64,000 bases of DNA, from contig NZ_JAAIKO010000007.1 of assembly GCF_016107395.1 (NCBI RefSeq), positions 248,001-312,000 on the forward strand. Direction: 5' to 3'. Positions 38,431 to 47,268 of this stretch are shown here, in pieces. Under the pieces are notes generated by a model that did no database searches, was not told the origin of the DNA, and saw nothing but the letters and a program-made list of their open reading frames with translations. The translations under genes were made by a program, and so were the position numbers. This DNA is from Streptomyces fildesensis (lineage in GTDB: Bacteria > Actinomycetota > Actinomycetes > Streptomycetales > Streptomycetaceae). Position 1 is the first letter of the stretch. Every line of letters begins with the position of its first letter.

Positions 38431-39933
38431 ATGGTTCGTGATCAATCGCCACCTGGGCAACGGCAATCCTCCGCCCTCGCGCTGCTGCTTCCCGCGGTGG
38501 TCACCGCAGTGGTCGGGACCGTCGCCGTGTGCGTCGTTCCGGCTGAGGCACGTGTGTCGGTCGTCTGGTGCGCTGTGACGGCCACGTTGGCCGTCGCCGT
38601 CCTGGCGGCTGTCGCGGTGCGGCGCGGGAAGGTCATCGCCGAGCTGCGCAGGGACCACGCCGCAGCCGGCGAAGGCCTCGGACGCCGGCTGGCCGAGCAG
38701 GAGATCCAGACGCTGCGCCTGGCCGAAGAGCTGCTGCCGGAGGCCGTGGGCCGGCTGCAGAAGGGTGCGACGGTCGACGAGGCGCTGGACCTCGCGGGGC
38801 CCGTCAGGACCGAGCACCTCGCGGTGATGCGCTGGGTGCTGGAAACCGTGGATGCCGAAGAGGGTCTGCGGGAGTCCGCGCAACGCGCGTTCGTCAATAT
38901 CGCCCGTCGGGTTCAAGCCATTGTGCACCAACAGGCGCACGCCACCCGGGAGATGCAGGAACGGCACGGACAGGACCCCGAGGTCCTCGGCGATCTGATG
39001 CGTCTGGACCACGGCACCGCGCTGGTCGGACGCCTCGCCGACGGCATCGCCGTACTCGGCGGAGCGCGCTCCGGCCGGCAGTGGAGCAAGGCAGTCCCGT
39101 TGTACAACGTGCTGCGCGGGGCCATGTCGCGGATCCTGGACTATCAGCGGGTGGACCTGCAGGCGGTGACGCAGATTGCCCTCGTCGGTCCTGCGGTGGA
39201 GCCGGTCATCCACGCGTTGGCCGAGCTTCTCGACAACGCGACCCGGTATTCGCCACCGAACACGCGGGTGATTCTGACCGCATCGGAGGTGCAGTCCGGC
39301 ATCGCCATCGAGATCGAGGACGGCGGTGTGAGCCTGAGCGAGGAGGCCCGGGAGCGCGCCGAGCGAATGCTGCGCGAGGCGCAGTCCGGGATCGACCTGA
39401 AGGACCTGGGTGAAACGCCGCGCCTCGGCCTGGCCGTGGTGGGACGCCTGGCGCAGGAGCACAACCTGCAGGTCTCGCTGCGTCCCTCCGCCTATGGCGG
39501 CGTCCGCGCGGTGGTGATCGTTCCCACCGACCTCACGACGACTGCCCCGGTCACCCGCCCGGAGCTCGGAACCAAAGTCCCCTCAGCAGGAGGCCGGCAT
39601 GCCGCCGCCGTCCCCGCCCTCTCGGTACGGAGACCGGCGCTCCCCTCGGCCCGGCCCCCGGTGACCGGCCCGGTGAGGGCGACCGAAGCGGAGCCGGAAT
39701 ACGACCGGGCGCCGAACGGCCTGCCGCAGCGGCGCAGCCGCCGCACGGGCACCTCCGGGGGAGCGGCGTCCGCACGACACGCCCCGGCCGAGTCCGCACC
39801 GCCGCCTGCCGATCAGCCCGCGCCGCCCGGCCTGTGGCTGGCGGATTTCCAACGGGGTGTGTCCGGCGAGACGTCGGGCACCGGTTCTGATCATCACGTC
39901 AGTGACACGACGTCGTCGGATAGGGATGAATAG
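38431..39933 (+). CDS. cvnA: Conservon histidine-kinase-like protein CvnA
   Basis: 500 residues. Two N-terminal membrane segments (ALLLPAVVTAVVGTVAVCVV and CAVTATLAVAVLAAVAV) are followed by a cytoplasmic helical region and a HATPase domain with LAELLDNATRYSPPNTRV (N box) and EIEDGGVSL (G1-like). The C-terminal 130 residues are Pro/Arg-rich and disordered. The phosphoacceptor His region is atypical, as in other CvnA proteins. ATG 38431 has TTGAGG 6 bases upstream; a TTG at 38419 is a weaker choice. It is the first gene of a five-gene conservon whose products form a membrane-bound G-protein-like complex. Confidence 0.93.
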   Translation: MVRDQSPPGQRQSSALALLLPAVVTAVVGTVAVCVVPAEARVSVVWCAVTATLAVAVLAAVAVRRGKVIAELRRDHAAAGEGLGRRLAEQEIQTLRLAEELLPEAVGRLQKGATVDEALDLAGPVRTEHLAVMRWVLETVDAEEGLRESAQRAFVNIARRVQAIVHQQAHATREMQERHGQDPEVLGDLMRLDHGTALVGRLADGIAVLGGARSGRQWSKAVPLYNVLRGAMSRILDYQRVDLQAVTQIALVGPAVEPVIHALAELLDNATRYSPPNTRVILTASEVQSGIAIEIEDGGVSLSEEARERAERMLREAQSGIDLKDLGETPRLGLAVVGRLAQEHNLQVSLRPSAYGGVRAVVIVPTDLTTTAPVTRPELGTKVPSAGGRHAAAVPALSVRRPALPSARPPVTGPVRATEAEPEYDRAPNGLPQRRSRRTGTSGGAASARHAPAESAPPPADQPAPPGLWLADFQRGVSGETSGTGSDHHVSDTTSSDRDE

Positions 39934-39935
39934 CC

Positions 39936-40343
39936 GTGATTCAGCAGCGGGCCAACTTCGACTGGTTGCTCAAGGACCTCGCGGAAGGCGTTCCGCAGAC
40001 CCGCCACGTGGTGGTTCTGTCGTCCGACGGCTTGTGCATGGCGCAGCACGGCACCGAAAGGGACACCGCTGAGCGCCTCGCCGCGGCGTGCGCGGGTCTG
40101 CAGAGCCTTGCGGCCGCGGTCGCCGCGGAAGTCCCGCACAGTGACGGCCGGATGCGGATGGTCGTCATCGAGATCACCGGTGGCTTCTTCTACCTCATGG
40201 CCGCCGGCGAGCGGGCGTATCTGGCCGTGCTCGCCGACGAGGGAGTCGACGCGGGCTTGATGGGGCTTCGGATGCGTGACCTGGTGGCCCGCATCGGTGA
40301 GCACTTGAGCAGCCCGCCACGCAACGACGAGCAGCGCGCATGA
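39936..40343 (+). CDS. cvnB: Conservon roadblock/LC7 protein CvnB
   Basis: 135 residues with the roadblock/LC7 (MglB-like) fold: FDWLLKDLAEGVPQTRHVVVLSSDGLCMA, then ERLAAACAGLQSLAAAVA and GGFFYLMAAGERAYLAVLADE. In conservons it contacts the GTPase CvnD. The GTG start is 2 bases after the cvnA stop, and its stop overlaps the cvnC ATG. Confidence 0.95.
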   Translation: MIQQRANFDWLLKDLAEGVPQTRHVVVLSSDGLCMAQHGTERDTAERLAAACAGLQSLAAAVAAEVPHSDGRMRMVVIEITGGFFYLMAAGERAYLAVLADEGVDAGLMGLRMRDLVARIGEHLSSPPRNDEQRA

Positions 40344-40699
40344 GCGAATCAGACCAAGATTGGGATGAAGCAAGCCCCGAGCGGCTCTACGTCATCACCG
40401 GAGGGCGTAGTGGTCCGTCCGAGCACGTCGTCCTCGACCTGGTCACCCTGATCGTGTCGCGGTCACCGCCGCAGCCGACGATGCAGCCCGAACATGTCGC
40501 CATCGTGCGCATGTGCAGTTCCCCGCTCTCGGTCGCGGAGATCTCCGCCTATCTGGAGCTGCCCTTCAGCGTGGTCACCGTACTGCTCGCCGACCTGCTG
40601 GCCGATGAACGGGTGGAGGCACGAAAGCCTGTTCCACCCGCCCTTCTTCCCGATGTTGAACTCTTGGAGGCGGTAATGCGTGGACTTCAGAAGCTCTGA
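40340..40699 (+). CDS. cvnC: Conservon DUF742 protein CvnC
   Basis: 119 residues. RLYVITGGRSGPSEHVVLDLVTLI, then PEHVAIVRMCSSPLSVAEISAYLELPFSVVTVLLADLLADERV (split by motif), matches DUF742 with its winged-helix-like core. The ATG overlaps the cvnB stop (ATGA), so translation is coupled. The end overlaps the start of cvnD by 20 bases. Confidence 0.95.
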   Translation: MSESDQDWDEASPERLYVITGGRSGPSEHVVLDLVTLIVSRSPPQPTMQPEHVAIVRMCSSPLSVAEISAYLELPFSVVTVLLADLLADERVEARKPVPPALLPDVELLEAVMRGLQKL

Positions 40700-41300
40700 C
40701 ACGCTCCCAGGGCCGCGGAGCGAGGACATACTGCCGTCGACTGCCGCCGCTGCGGTGAAGGTCGTGATCGTCGGTGGCTTCGGGGTCGGCAAGACAACCC
40801 TGGTCGGATCGGTGAGTGAGATCCGACCGCTGTCGACCGAGGAGACGATGACGCAGGCGGGCGTCGGTGTGGACGATGTCCACGGTGTCGAACAGAAGGC
40901 CGCCACCACCGTGGCGATGGACTTCGGCCGGATCACCCTCAACGAGCAACTCGTGCTGTACCTCTTCGGAACGCCCGGCCAGCAACGCTTCTGGTTCCTG
41001 TGGAACGGCCTGTTCGACGGGGCGCTCGGAGCCGTCGTCATGGTCGACACCCGACGTCTCGAAGTCAGTTTCGATGTGATCGGGCGGCTCGAAGAGCGCG
41101 GCGTTCCCTTCGTGGTCGCCATAAACACCTTCCCGGAGGCGCCTTCCTACCCCACGGAGGAACTGCGGTCCGCCCTGGACCTGCCCGGCAACGTTCCGAT
41201 CGTCAACTGCGACGCCCGCGCGCGCACGTCGAGCCGGGACGTCCTGATGACGCTCATGCGCTACCTGCACTCCCTCACCGCGACCCCGGAGCACACGTGA
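40680..41300 (+). CDS. cvnD: Conservon small GTPase CvnD
   Basis: 206 residues. The P-loop is VGGFGVGKTTLVGS, the G3 region has YLFGTPGQQRFW in place of DxxGQ, and the G4/G5 region is VAINTFPEAP. This is the MglA/Ras-like ATP/GTP-binding protein of conservons. The GTG start at 40680 has GGAGGCGG upstream inside cvnC. The stop overlaps the cvnE GTG (GTGA). Confidence 0.95.
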   Translation: MDFRSSDTLPGPRSEDILPSTAAAAVKVVIVGGFGVGKTTLVGSVSEIRPLSTEETMTQAGVGVDDVHGVEQKAATTVAMDFGRITLNEQLVLYLFGTPGQQRFWFLWNGLFDGALGAVVMVDTRRLEVSFDVIGRLEERGVPFVVAINTFPEAPSYPTEELRSALDLPGNVPIVNCDARARTSSRDVLMTLMRYLHSLTATPEHT

Positions 41301-42769
41301 CCTCCCCTCACGCCGACGACACACGCGCCAACAGCTTCGCCACCCCACCCCCCGAGTGCCCGGCCCACTCCACGGGAGCGGTTGCCGGCCGGCGACGGCT
41401 CTACGGGCCGGAAGCCGACGCGGACCCGATGGCCCTGTACGAACAGCTGCGCAGCGAACACGGCTCCGTCGCGCCCGTTCTGCTGCACGGCGACGTCCCC
41501 GCCTGGCTGGTCCTGGGCCATCGCGAGAACGAGGAGGTCGCTCGTACTCCCTCGCGGTTCTCCCGTGACTCCCGCCGGTGGCTGGAGCTGCAGAAGGGCA
41601 ACGTCGCGCTGGACTCACCGCTGCTCCCGATCGTCGCCTGGCAGCCCATGTGCTCCTTCGTCGACGGCGAGGAGCACCAACGGCTGCGAGCCGCGGTCAC
41701 CCAGAGCATGGAGCGCTTCGACGGCCGCGGAATCCGCCGCTATGTCAACCGCTTCGCCAACCAACTGGTCGACACCTTCTGCTCCGACGGCCATGCCGAC
41801 CTGGTGACGCGGTTCGCCGGGCACCTGCCGATGCTGGTCATGACGCAGCTGCTCGGTATGTCCGACGACTACGGCCCGCGTCTGGTCGAGGCCGCTCAGG
41901 ACATGATGAAGGGCTCGGAGACGGCCATCGCGAGCAACGACTACGTGGTGCGGACGCTCCAGGCACTCGTAGCCCGCAAACGCGCCACACCAGGCAAGGA
42001 CTTCGCCTCCTGGCTCATCGGCAATCCCGCGTCGCTCACCGACGACGAGGCCGTGGAACACCTGCGCCTCGTCCTCATCGCCGGCTACTCGACCACGGCC
42101 AACCTGATCGTGAACACCCTGCGCATGGTGCTCACCGACCGCCGGTTCCGAGCGTCGCTGGCCGGCCTCCAGATGACCATTCCCGACGCCCTGGAACAGT
42201 CGCTGTGGGACTCACCGCCCTTCACGGCCGTCTACGGTCGCTGGGCCACCGGTGACACGGAACTCGGCGGACAGCGCATCAAGAGTGGGGACATGCTGGT
42301 GCTCTGCCTCGCCGCCGGCAACGTCGACCCCGCGGTTCGCCCCGATCCGACCGTGCCGATGTACGGCAACCGTTCCCACCTCGCATTCAGTCGCGGGCCG
42401 CACGAGTGCCCGGGCCAGGACCTCGGCCGCGCCATCGCGGACACGGGAATCGACGCACTGCTCACCCGGTTGCCCGACCTGGCATTGGCCGTCGACGAGG
42501 AGGAGTTGACGTGGACTCCTACCCTCCTGTCCCGAAACCTCGACGCGCTTCCGGTGACCTTCACCCCGCGCAGGCCCACTCAATCGGCGACGCCGGCGAC
42601 GCCGTGGCCGACCACACCGCCCGCTCAGCGGACGCCGGCGACGGCCCAGGCTCCGACGAGGGCGGAGATGCTGCCCACCGCCCCGCCGATCCCCCTGCCG
42701 CCACAGCACGCGCCACAGCAGGGAACGCCCTGGTGGAGGGCGCTGACCCGCTGGCTTCGGAGTCGGTGA
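41297..42769 (+). CDS. cvnE: Conservon cytochrome P450 CvnE (CYP157-like, no ExxR)
   Basis: 490 residues. The heme loop is FSRGPHECPGQDLGR and the I-helix is LIAGYSTTANLIV. In the K-helix the expected ExxR is replaced by EQSLW (ALEQSLWDSPPF), the known trait of CYP157 family members in streptomycete conservons. The C-terminal 70 residues are Pro/Thr/Ala-rich and end WWRALTRWLRSR, an extra basic amphipathic tail. GTG 41297 overlaps the cvnD stop by four bases. It may work with CvnABCD as an effector rather than as a free monooxygenase, or act on the product of the convergent terpene synthase. Confidence 0.94.
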   Translation: MTSPHADDTRANSFATPPPECPAHSTGAVAGRRRLYGPEADADPMALYEQLRSEHGSVAPVLLHGDVPAWLVLGHRENEEVARTPSRFSRDSRRWLELQKGNVALDSPLLPIVAWQPMCSFVDGEEHQRLRAAVTQSMERFDGRGIRRYVNRFANQLVDTFCSDGHADLVTRFAGHLPMLVMTQLLGMSDDYGPRLVEAAQDMMKGSETAIASNDYVVRTLQALVARKRATPGKDFASWLIGNPASLTDDEAVEHLRLVLIAGYSTTANLIVNTLRMVLTDRRFRASLAGLQMTIPDALEQSLWDSPPFTAVYGRWATGDTELGGQRIKSGDMLVLCLAAGNVDPAVRPDPTVPMYGNRSHLAFSRGPHECPGQDLGRAIADTGIDALLTRLPDLALAVDEEELTWTPTLLSRNLDALPVTFTPRRPTQSATPATPWPTTPPAQRTPATAQAPTRAEMLPTAPPIPLPPQHAPQQGTPWWRALTRWLRSR

Positions 42770-42814
42770 CCTTCTCCGGGCGGTCTGCGCCGGACCGCAT
42801 CTGAATCACTGCGG

Positions 42815-43861
42815 TCACATCAAGTGCCTTTCGATGTAGGTAGGAACGGCGCCTGCTTCGGTGGTCTCCACGTCTCTGTAGCGGGGGGACCACCGGTGCC
42901 AGCTCAAACTGCCGGCGATCCATTCGCCGAGGTCGGTCAGCGATTCATCCACCCGTGTCCAGGCGTCCTCGTCGAGGCCGTAAACGCCGCGAATGGCGCG
43001 AAGGTCAGCGGCGGCCTCGAGGAAATCCCGGGTGAGCGCCTCGACCAGGTCCGACGCGTGGGTGAGGGCCTCCTCCCAGGTACTACCGGTGTCGTGTCGG
43101 AGAACGGCCGCGAGGTGGTCCTGGTCGCCGCGGGCGTTCTCCTTGCGTATGGAGAACATGTCGTTGGTCCAGGAGATGACGTCATTGGCAGCCAATCGGA
43201 CGGCTCGATAGGCGTCACTGCGCGCCACGGAGGCCGGAACCTCCCGGGCATTCGCTGTTTCGATGAGGTCGAAGCTCATCTCACACCCGGAGTTCAACCG
43301 GCGGCGCCGAATGAATGCCGTCATGTCGGAGGGGGATTCCTGTGACTTCTCCGGATCTGAGTGCGGCAGCAGGGTGAACGCCAGGAAGTCCACGTAGTGA
43401 GTGGCGAACCGCTCTCGCCACGCCCAGGAATGCTGGGACGCCGTCCGCTGCCAGAGGTCAGACAGCGCCGCCGTCAGCGGACCGGACGCGCGAGGGGCGC
43501 GAAGATCCAGCGGCAGCTGGGCGACCAGATCGCGGACGACCTCCTCGCGTTCCTGGTAGGTGCCTTCGAGGTACCCCTCATCGAGCCGGTCATCGACGAT
43601 CCAGTTGAACGCCTGCCACTCCGCCACCAAGTGCAACTGGGTGGCTCGCGGATACACCCGAGCCGCGAACTCACCGAAGCCGGCCGAGTGGAAGCGCTCG
43701 GCAGCCGGCCGACTGCGTATGAGATCGGTGCGTTTGACCCAGTCCAGGAGATGATCATCGATACCGTCCGCCTGTGGATGCGTGCGAGCCGGAACCGGGC
43801 ACCAGATCGGGGGGCACTCAAGGGTGAAGGGCGGCAGTTCAGGAGCGGTTCTCGTGGCCAT
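42815..43861 (-). CDS. Class I terpene synthase (probably sesquiterpene)
   Basis: 348 residues of one alpha-helical cyclase domain. The Asp-rich motif is DDRLDE at about 90-95, the NSE triad is NDMFSIRKE at about 233-241, and the RY pair is in SPRYRDV near the C-terminus. By family it ionises a prenyl diphosphate with three Mg2+ and cyclises it; size and sequence suggest farnesyl diphosphate. The product cannot be read from the sequence. ATG 43861 has GAGGAG at 7 bases. It is convergent with cvnE (46 bases between stops), so the P450 could oxidise the terpene, although the two are not in one operon. Confidence 0.92.
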   Translation of the reverse strand: MATRTAPELPPFTLECPPIWCPVPARTHPQADGIDDHLLDWVKRTDLIRSRPAAERFHSAGFGEFAARVYPRATQLHLVAEWQAFNWIVDDRLDEGYLEGTYQEREEVVRDLVAQLPLDLRAPRASGPLTAALSDLWQRTASQHSWAWRERFATHYVDFLAFTLLPHSDPEKSQESPSDMTAFIRRRRLNSGCEMSFDLIETANAREVPASVARSDAYRAVRLAANDVISWTNDMFSIRKENARGDQDHLAAVLRHDTGSTWEEALTHASDLVEALTRDFLEAAADLRAIRGVYGLDEDAWTRVDESLTDLGEWIAGSLSWHRWSPRYRDVETTEAGAVPTYIERHLM

Positions 43862-44544
43862 GGGGGGTCTCCTCGGCTGGGGCTGCGCCCGGTCCGGTGC
43901 GGGCGCACGGTCGTTTCGTCCGATCGGTTGCGGCTGTCTGGATCGTGACTCCTCTGTGACCTCCGTCGATCGATGGGCGACGCGAAGCACCGTCCGAAGG
44001 AAGCAGCCGGGGCTGTCCGTCCTGGGCGCAGGCGACATTTAGTTCGCCTTTGGAATATGCCATCGAAGAACCGGAGCCAACCATGCCGTCGAGACTCGGG
44101 AGCACCGCCGTCGCGGGAGCCGCCGCCCCGTCCCAGCCGTGATCAAGGAGGTTCTACCAGAGGCGAGTTGATCACCGGAACCCCGTCCGGCGCGCGCATC
44201 CCCGCGGTCGCCGGCGGATGCCCGATATGCGCTGCCGGCAGGAGACCGACGCCCGGGTGGAGATCCGCCGCATCATCGACGAGCAGCCCTGATCCGGCTT
44301 CCCGCCGTGATCATGATCCACGCACGGGTGCCGCAATGAGCCGGGCCGTCAACCGGCTGCGGTGGCGGGATCCGTCCGGTGGCTCCAGGATCGAAGGGGT
44401 CGTGGTGTGCGCGGAAGCGCTCGGGAAGGTCGGTGTTCCCACCACCCGAGCGGGCGGTGCGACCCTGGAGCCGGTGCGCCCGGGCCGCCGCGAGCAGTAC
44501 GACGGTGGAGCATCTCGACCGGGCGAGGCAGAAACGAGGATCCG
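43862..44544. other. Intergenic region between terpene synthase and methyltransferase
   Basis: 683 bases with no supported gene. It contains the divergent promoters of both neighbours. A short tail-like stretch on the plus strand (DARVEIRRIIDEQP before a stop near 44292) could be debris of a lost gene. Confidence 0.4.
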
Positions 44545-45405
44545 ATGTCCGACTCCCGGCCGTCCGCCCCTGCGGGCGGCAACAACCGGCCGGCCGGCTC
44601 CCCTGCCACCGGCCACTACGGCAGGGACCTCTTCCCGCCGGAGCGGCAGGGCGAGGCCGCGCGGATCGACTACGGCGCGCTGGCCTACGACGACGTGACG
44701 TTCCGGCGCCTCTCGGCGCTCGGGGCCGGGCCCGGATGGGCCTGTCTGGACGCGGGCGCCGGAACGGGGACCATCACGCGCTGGCTGGCCGGGACGGCGG
44801 GCGTCGACAGCGTTGTCGCCGTCGATCGCGACACCCGTTTCCTGGCGGTGCAGCCGGGAGGCCGCGTGCACACGGTCATCGCCGACCTCGCCGACCCGGA
44901 GCTGGCCGATCCGAACCTGGGACCGGGCCGGTTCGACCTCGTGCACTGCCGGTTCGTCCTCATGCACCTGCCCCGGCACGATGCCGTGCTGGCGCGGCTC
45001 GCGAACTGGGTGGCCCCCGGGGGATGGCTCGTCGTCAGCGACGCCGTCGATCTGACCACGGCCCGTTCCGCGCACCCGGCCTACCGGCGCACGATGGCAG
45101 CCATGTGGCACGCGCTGGGCGACACGATCGGCACCGACATCAGCTGGGTCACCGGCTATCCGGGGCTGCTGCGGTCCCACGGTCTGTCCGACGTCGGAGC
45201 GGAGATCTACGTGCCGCCGCTGACCCCCGACGCGCCGGTGACCGCCTTCTGGCGGGCCACCTGGGAACGGATGCGTCCCAGCCTGGAATCCAGCGGGCTG
45301 GTGGACGCGCGGACGGTGGACGAGGCGCTGGCCTATCTGGCATCCCCAGAACTCGCCGAGCTCTCCCCCGGCATGATCACCGCCTGGGGCCACCGCCCGG
45401 CCTGA
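44545..45405 (+). CDS. SAM-dependent methyltransferase (class I)
   Basis: 286 residues. Motif I is CLDAGAGTGTITRWLA, the acidic motif II is VAVDRDTRFL, and motif III/IV is FDLVHCRFVLMHLPRHDAVLARLANWVAPGGWLVVSD. It belongs to the UbiE/Methyltransf_25 group. The substrate is unknown; the next gene upstream is the terpene synthase, but on the opposite strand. ATG 44545 follows GAGGA by 4 bases. Confidence 0.88.
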   Translation: MSDSRPSAPAGGNNRPAGSPATGHYGRDLFPPERQGEAARIDYGALAYDDVTFRRLSALGAGPGWACLDAGAGTGTITRWLAGTAGVDSVVAVDRDTRFLAVQPGGRVHTVIADLADPELADPNLGPGRFDLVHCRFVLMHLPRHDAVLARLANWVAPGGWLVVSDAVDLTTARSAHPAYRRTMAAMWHALGDTIGTDISWVTGYPGLLRSHGLSDVGAEIYVPPLTPDAPVTAFWRATWERMRPSLESSGLVDARTVDEALAYLASPELAELSPGMITAWGHRPA

Positions 45406-45463
45406 CGTCGGGTCTGCCCCATCTCGCTCGCACGCGCGCTCCCGAGGCTCCGTCGGGAGTTAA

Positions 45464-45477
45464 TTCCAGGCCTGGAA
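45464..45477. promoter_or_regulatory. Palindromic operator candidate upstream of the Cys-rich leader
   Basis: TTCCAGGCCTGGAA, a perfect 14-bp palindrome ending 6 bases before a -35-like TTGTCG. The position suits a repressor or activator of the downstream monooxygenase gene. Confidence 0.45.
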
Positions 45478-45483
45478 CAAACC

Positions 45484-45513
45484 TTGTCGCCCCTGACCGG
45501 GCCTGGTTAGTGT
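45484..45513 (+). promoter_or_regulatory. Promoter giving a probably leaderless Cys-rich ORF
   Basis: TTGTCG (45484-45489), 17-base spacer, TTAGTG/TAGTGT (45507-45513). Transcription would start at about 45519-45520, where an ATG stands. Confidence 0.45.
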
Positions 45514-45519
45514 CGGCAC

Positions 45520-45612
45520 ATGAGATCGATTCGGCACCCTGGAGAGCAGGCGCGATGCGCCTGCCTCGGTGCGATGCGATGTAGTCGCCGCTGTCGGCTC
45601 ATTTCCCGCTGA
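45520..45612 (+). CDS. Cys-rich 30-codon upstream ORF (candidate attenuator leader peptide)
   Basis: The ORF starts with ATG at the predicted transcription start and has Cys at codons 13, 15, 21 and 25 and many Arg codons (ARCACLGAMRCSRRCRLISR at the end). No Shine-Dalgarno precedes it, consistent with a leaderless message. Two perfect hairpins are nearby: 45546-45564 (GCAGGCGC-GAT-GCGCCTGC) inside the ORF and 45613-45627 (ACTGGC-TCC-GCCAGT) right after its stop. Leaderless Cys-rich uORFs that sense cysteine supply are known in mycobacteria upstream of sulfur genes. The next gene is an FMN monooxygenase of a family with sulfur-scavenging members. Confidence 0.45.
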   Translation: MRSIRHPGEQARCACLGAMRCSRRCRLISR

Positions 45613-45878
45613 ACTGGCTCCGCCAGTCGCATTTCCGGCAGATATCCCTGTGCCGCGATATTCCGTCATGCCGCCAGCAGGCTGGTGCGGCGCTCGCGCC
45701 CTGATCCTGAGACCCCCGCTTCCGTCGGCTGCCCGCCGGCTCGATGCGCCGGTCTCCGATCCAGGGCACAGAGGCCACACCGGGCGACCACCTCTGTGAG
45801 GACGGCGCAGCGCAGCGCCGCGTTCACTTCCCTCCCCGCCGCCCCGCACCCGGACCTTCTCCTTGGAGCCGACGCATC

Positions 45879-47222
45879 ATGAGCAGCACCGACCGCAGCC
45901 TGCACTTCAATCTGTTCATCCATGACACCGGCCATCACGAGGCGTCGTGGCGGCTGCCCGAGTCCGAGCCGCTGGCACACATCGACGTCGCCTACCACCA
46001 GCGGCTCGCCCGGATCGCCGAGGACGCCGCGTTCGACTCGTTGTTCCTGGCGGACAGTCCCGCGCTGTGGGGCGACCCGGGCCGGCGGCCGAGCGGCCGG
46101 CTGGAGCCGACGGTGCTGCTGACCGCGCTGGCCGCCGTGACCAGCCGGATCGGGCTGATCGCCACCGCGTCGACCAGCTACAACGAGCCGTACAACCTGG
46201 CGCGGCGGTTCTCCTCGCTGGACCACATCTCGGGCGGCCGGGCCGGCTGGAACATCGTCACCACCGCAGGCGACGCCGCGGCGCGCAACTTCGGCCTCGA
46301 AGCCCAGCCCGCGCACGCCGACCGCTACGAGCGGGCGGCGGAGTTCATCGAGGTGTCCACCAAGCTCTGGGACAGCTGGGAGGACGGCGCCGTCGTGGCG
46401 GACAAGGACCGCGGGGTGCACGCCGAGTCGGACCGGGTGCACCGGTTCGGCCATGTCGGCAAGTACTTCCAGGTGGACGGTCCGCTGAACGTGCCGCGCT
46501 CACCGCAGGCCCATCCGCTGCTGGTACAGGCCGGGTCCAGCGAGGACGGCAAGGACTTCGCGGCCCGCTACGCCGAGGCGGTGTTCACCGCCCAGCCGAC
46601 CTTCGAGGAGGGCCAGGCGTTCTACGCCGACGTCAAGCGGCGGGCCGCGGCGGCCGGCCGGGACCCGGACGGCGTGAAGATCCTGCCGGGCATCGTGCCG
46701 GTCATCGGCGACACCGAGGCCGAGGCGCTGGAGCTGGACGCGGAGCTGGGCCGGCTGATCCAGCCGGAGTACGCCAAACTCCAGCTCGCCACCCTGCTGG
46801 GGCTCGACCCCGACCGGTTCGCCCTCGACGAGGAACTGCCGGCGGACCTGCCCGACGAGGACGAGATCGAGGGCTCCAAGAGCCGCTACACCCTGGTCGT
46901 GGAGCTCGCCCGCCGGGAGCGGCTGACGGTGCGCCAGCTGATCGGCCGGCTCGGCGGCGGCCGCGGCCACCGGACCTTCGCGGGCACGCCGGTGCAGGTG
47001 GCGGACACCATCGAGCACTGGTTCAGGAACGGGGCGGCCGACGGGTTCAACATCATGCCCGCCGTTCTGCCCTCAGGACTTGAGGTGTTCGTGCGGCGGG
47101 TGGTGCCGATCCTGCGGGAGCGCGGTCTGTTCCGCACCGAGTACACCGGCCGCACCCTGCGCGAGCACTACGGCCTCCCCCGGCCCGCCAACCAGTTCTC
47201 CTCGGCCCTGGTGAACGCCTGA
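45879..47222 (+). CDS. NtaA/SnaA/DszA-family FMN-dependent monooxygenase
   Basis: 447 residues of the luciferase-like TIM barrel, nitrilotriacetate/dibenzothiophene-sulfone group. The signatures are LHFNLFIHDTGHHEASWR at the start, FDSLFLADSPALWGD, SLDHISGGRAGWNIVTTAGDAAARNFG (central), and RTFAGTPVQVADTIEHWFRNGAADGFNIMP. It probably uses FMNH2 from a separate reductase to cleave a C-N or C-S bond of an organic substrate. No flavin reductase or ABC transporter is adjacent. ATG 45879 is preceded by TTGGAG. A Cys-rich leader ORF lies 267 bases upstream. Confidence 0.9.
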   Translation: MSSTDRSLHFNLFIHDTGHHEASWRLPESEPLAHIDVAYHQRLARIAEDAAFDSLFLADSPALWGDPGRRPSGRLEPTVLLTALAAVTSRIGLIATASTSYNEPYNLARRFSSLDHISGGRAGWNIVTTAGDAAARNFGLEAQPAHADRYERAAEFIEVSTKLWDSWEDGAVVADKDRGVHAESDRVHRFGHVGKYFQVDGPLNVPRSPQAHPLLVQAGSSEDGKDFAARYAEAVFTAQPTFEEGQAFYADVKRRAAAAGRDPDGVKILPGIVPVIGDTEAEALELDAELGRLIQPEYAKLQLATLLGLDPDRFALDEELPADLPDEDEIEGSKSRYTLVVELARRERLTVRQLIGRLGGGRGHRTFAGTPVQVADTIEHWFRNGAADGFNIMPAVLPSGLEVFVRRVVPILRERGLFRTEYTGRTLREHYGLPRPANQFSSALVNA

Positions 47223-47268
47223 CGGGCGGGACGGGCGGGACGGGCGGGACGGCCGCGCTGCCGGACGG

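Noticed and set aside
45555..45584. Second short ORF MRLPRCDAM as the leader peptide
   Set aside because: It is nested out of frame in the 30-codon ORF, whose start agrees with the promoter and which has more Cys codons.
47223..47255. GGGCGGGAC repeated three to four times after the monooxygenase stop
   Set aside because: Short low-complexity repeat with no dyad; no function supported.
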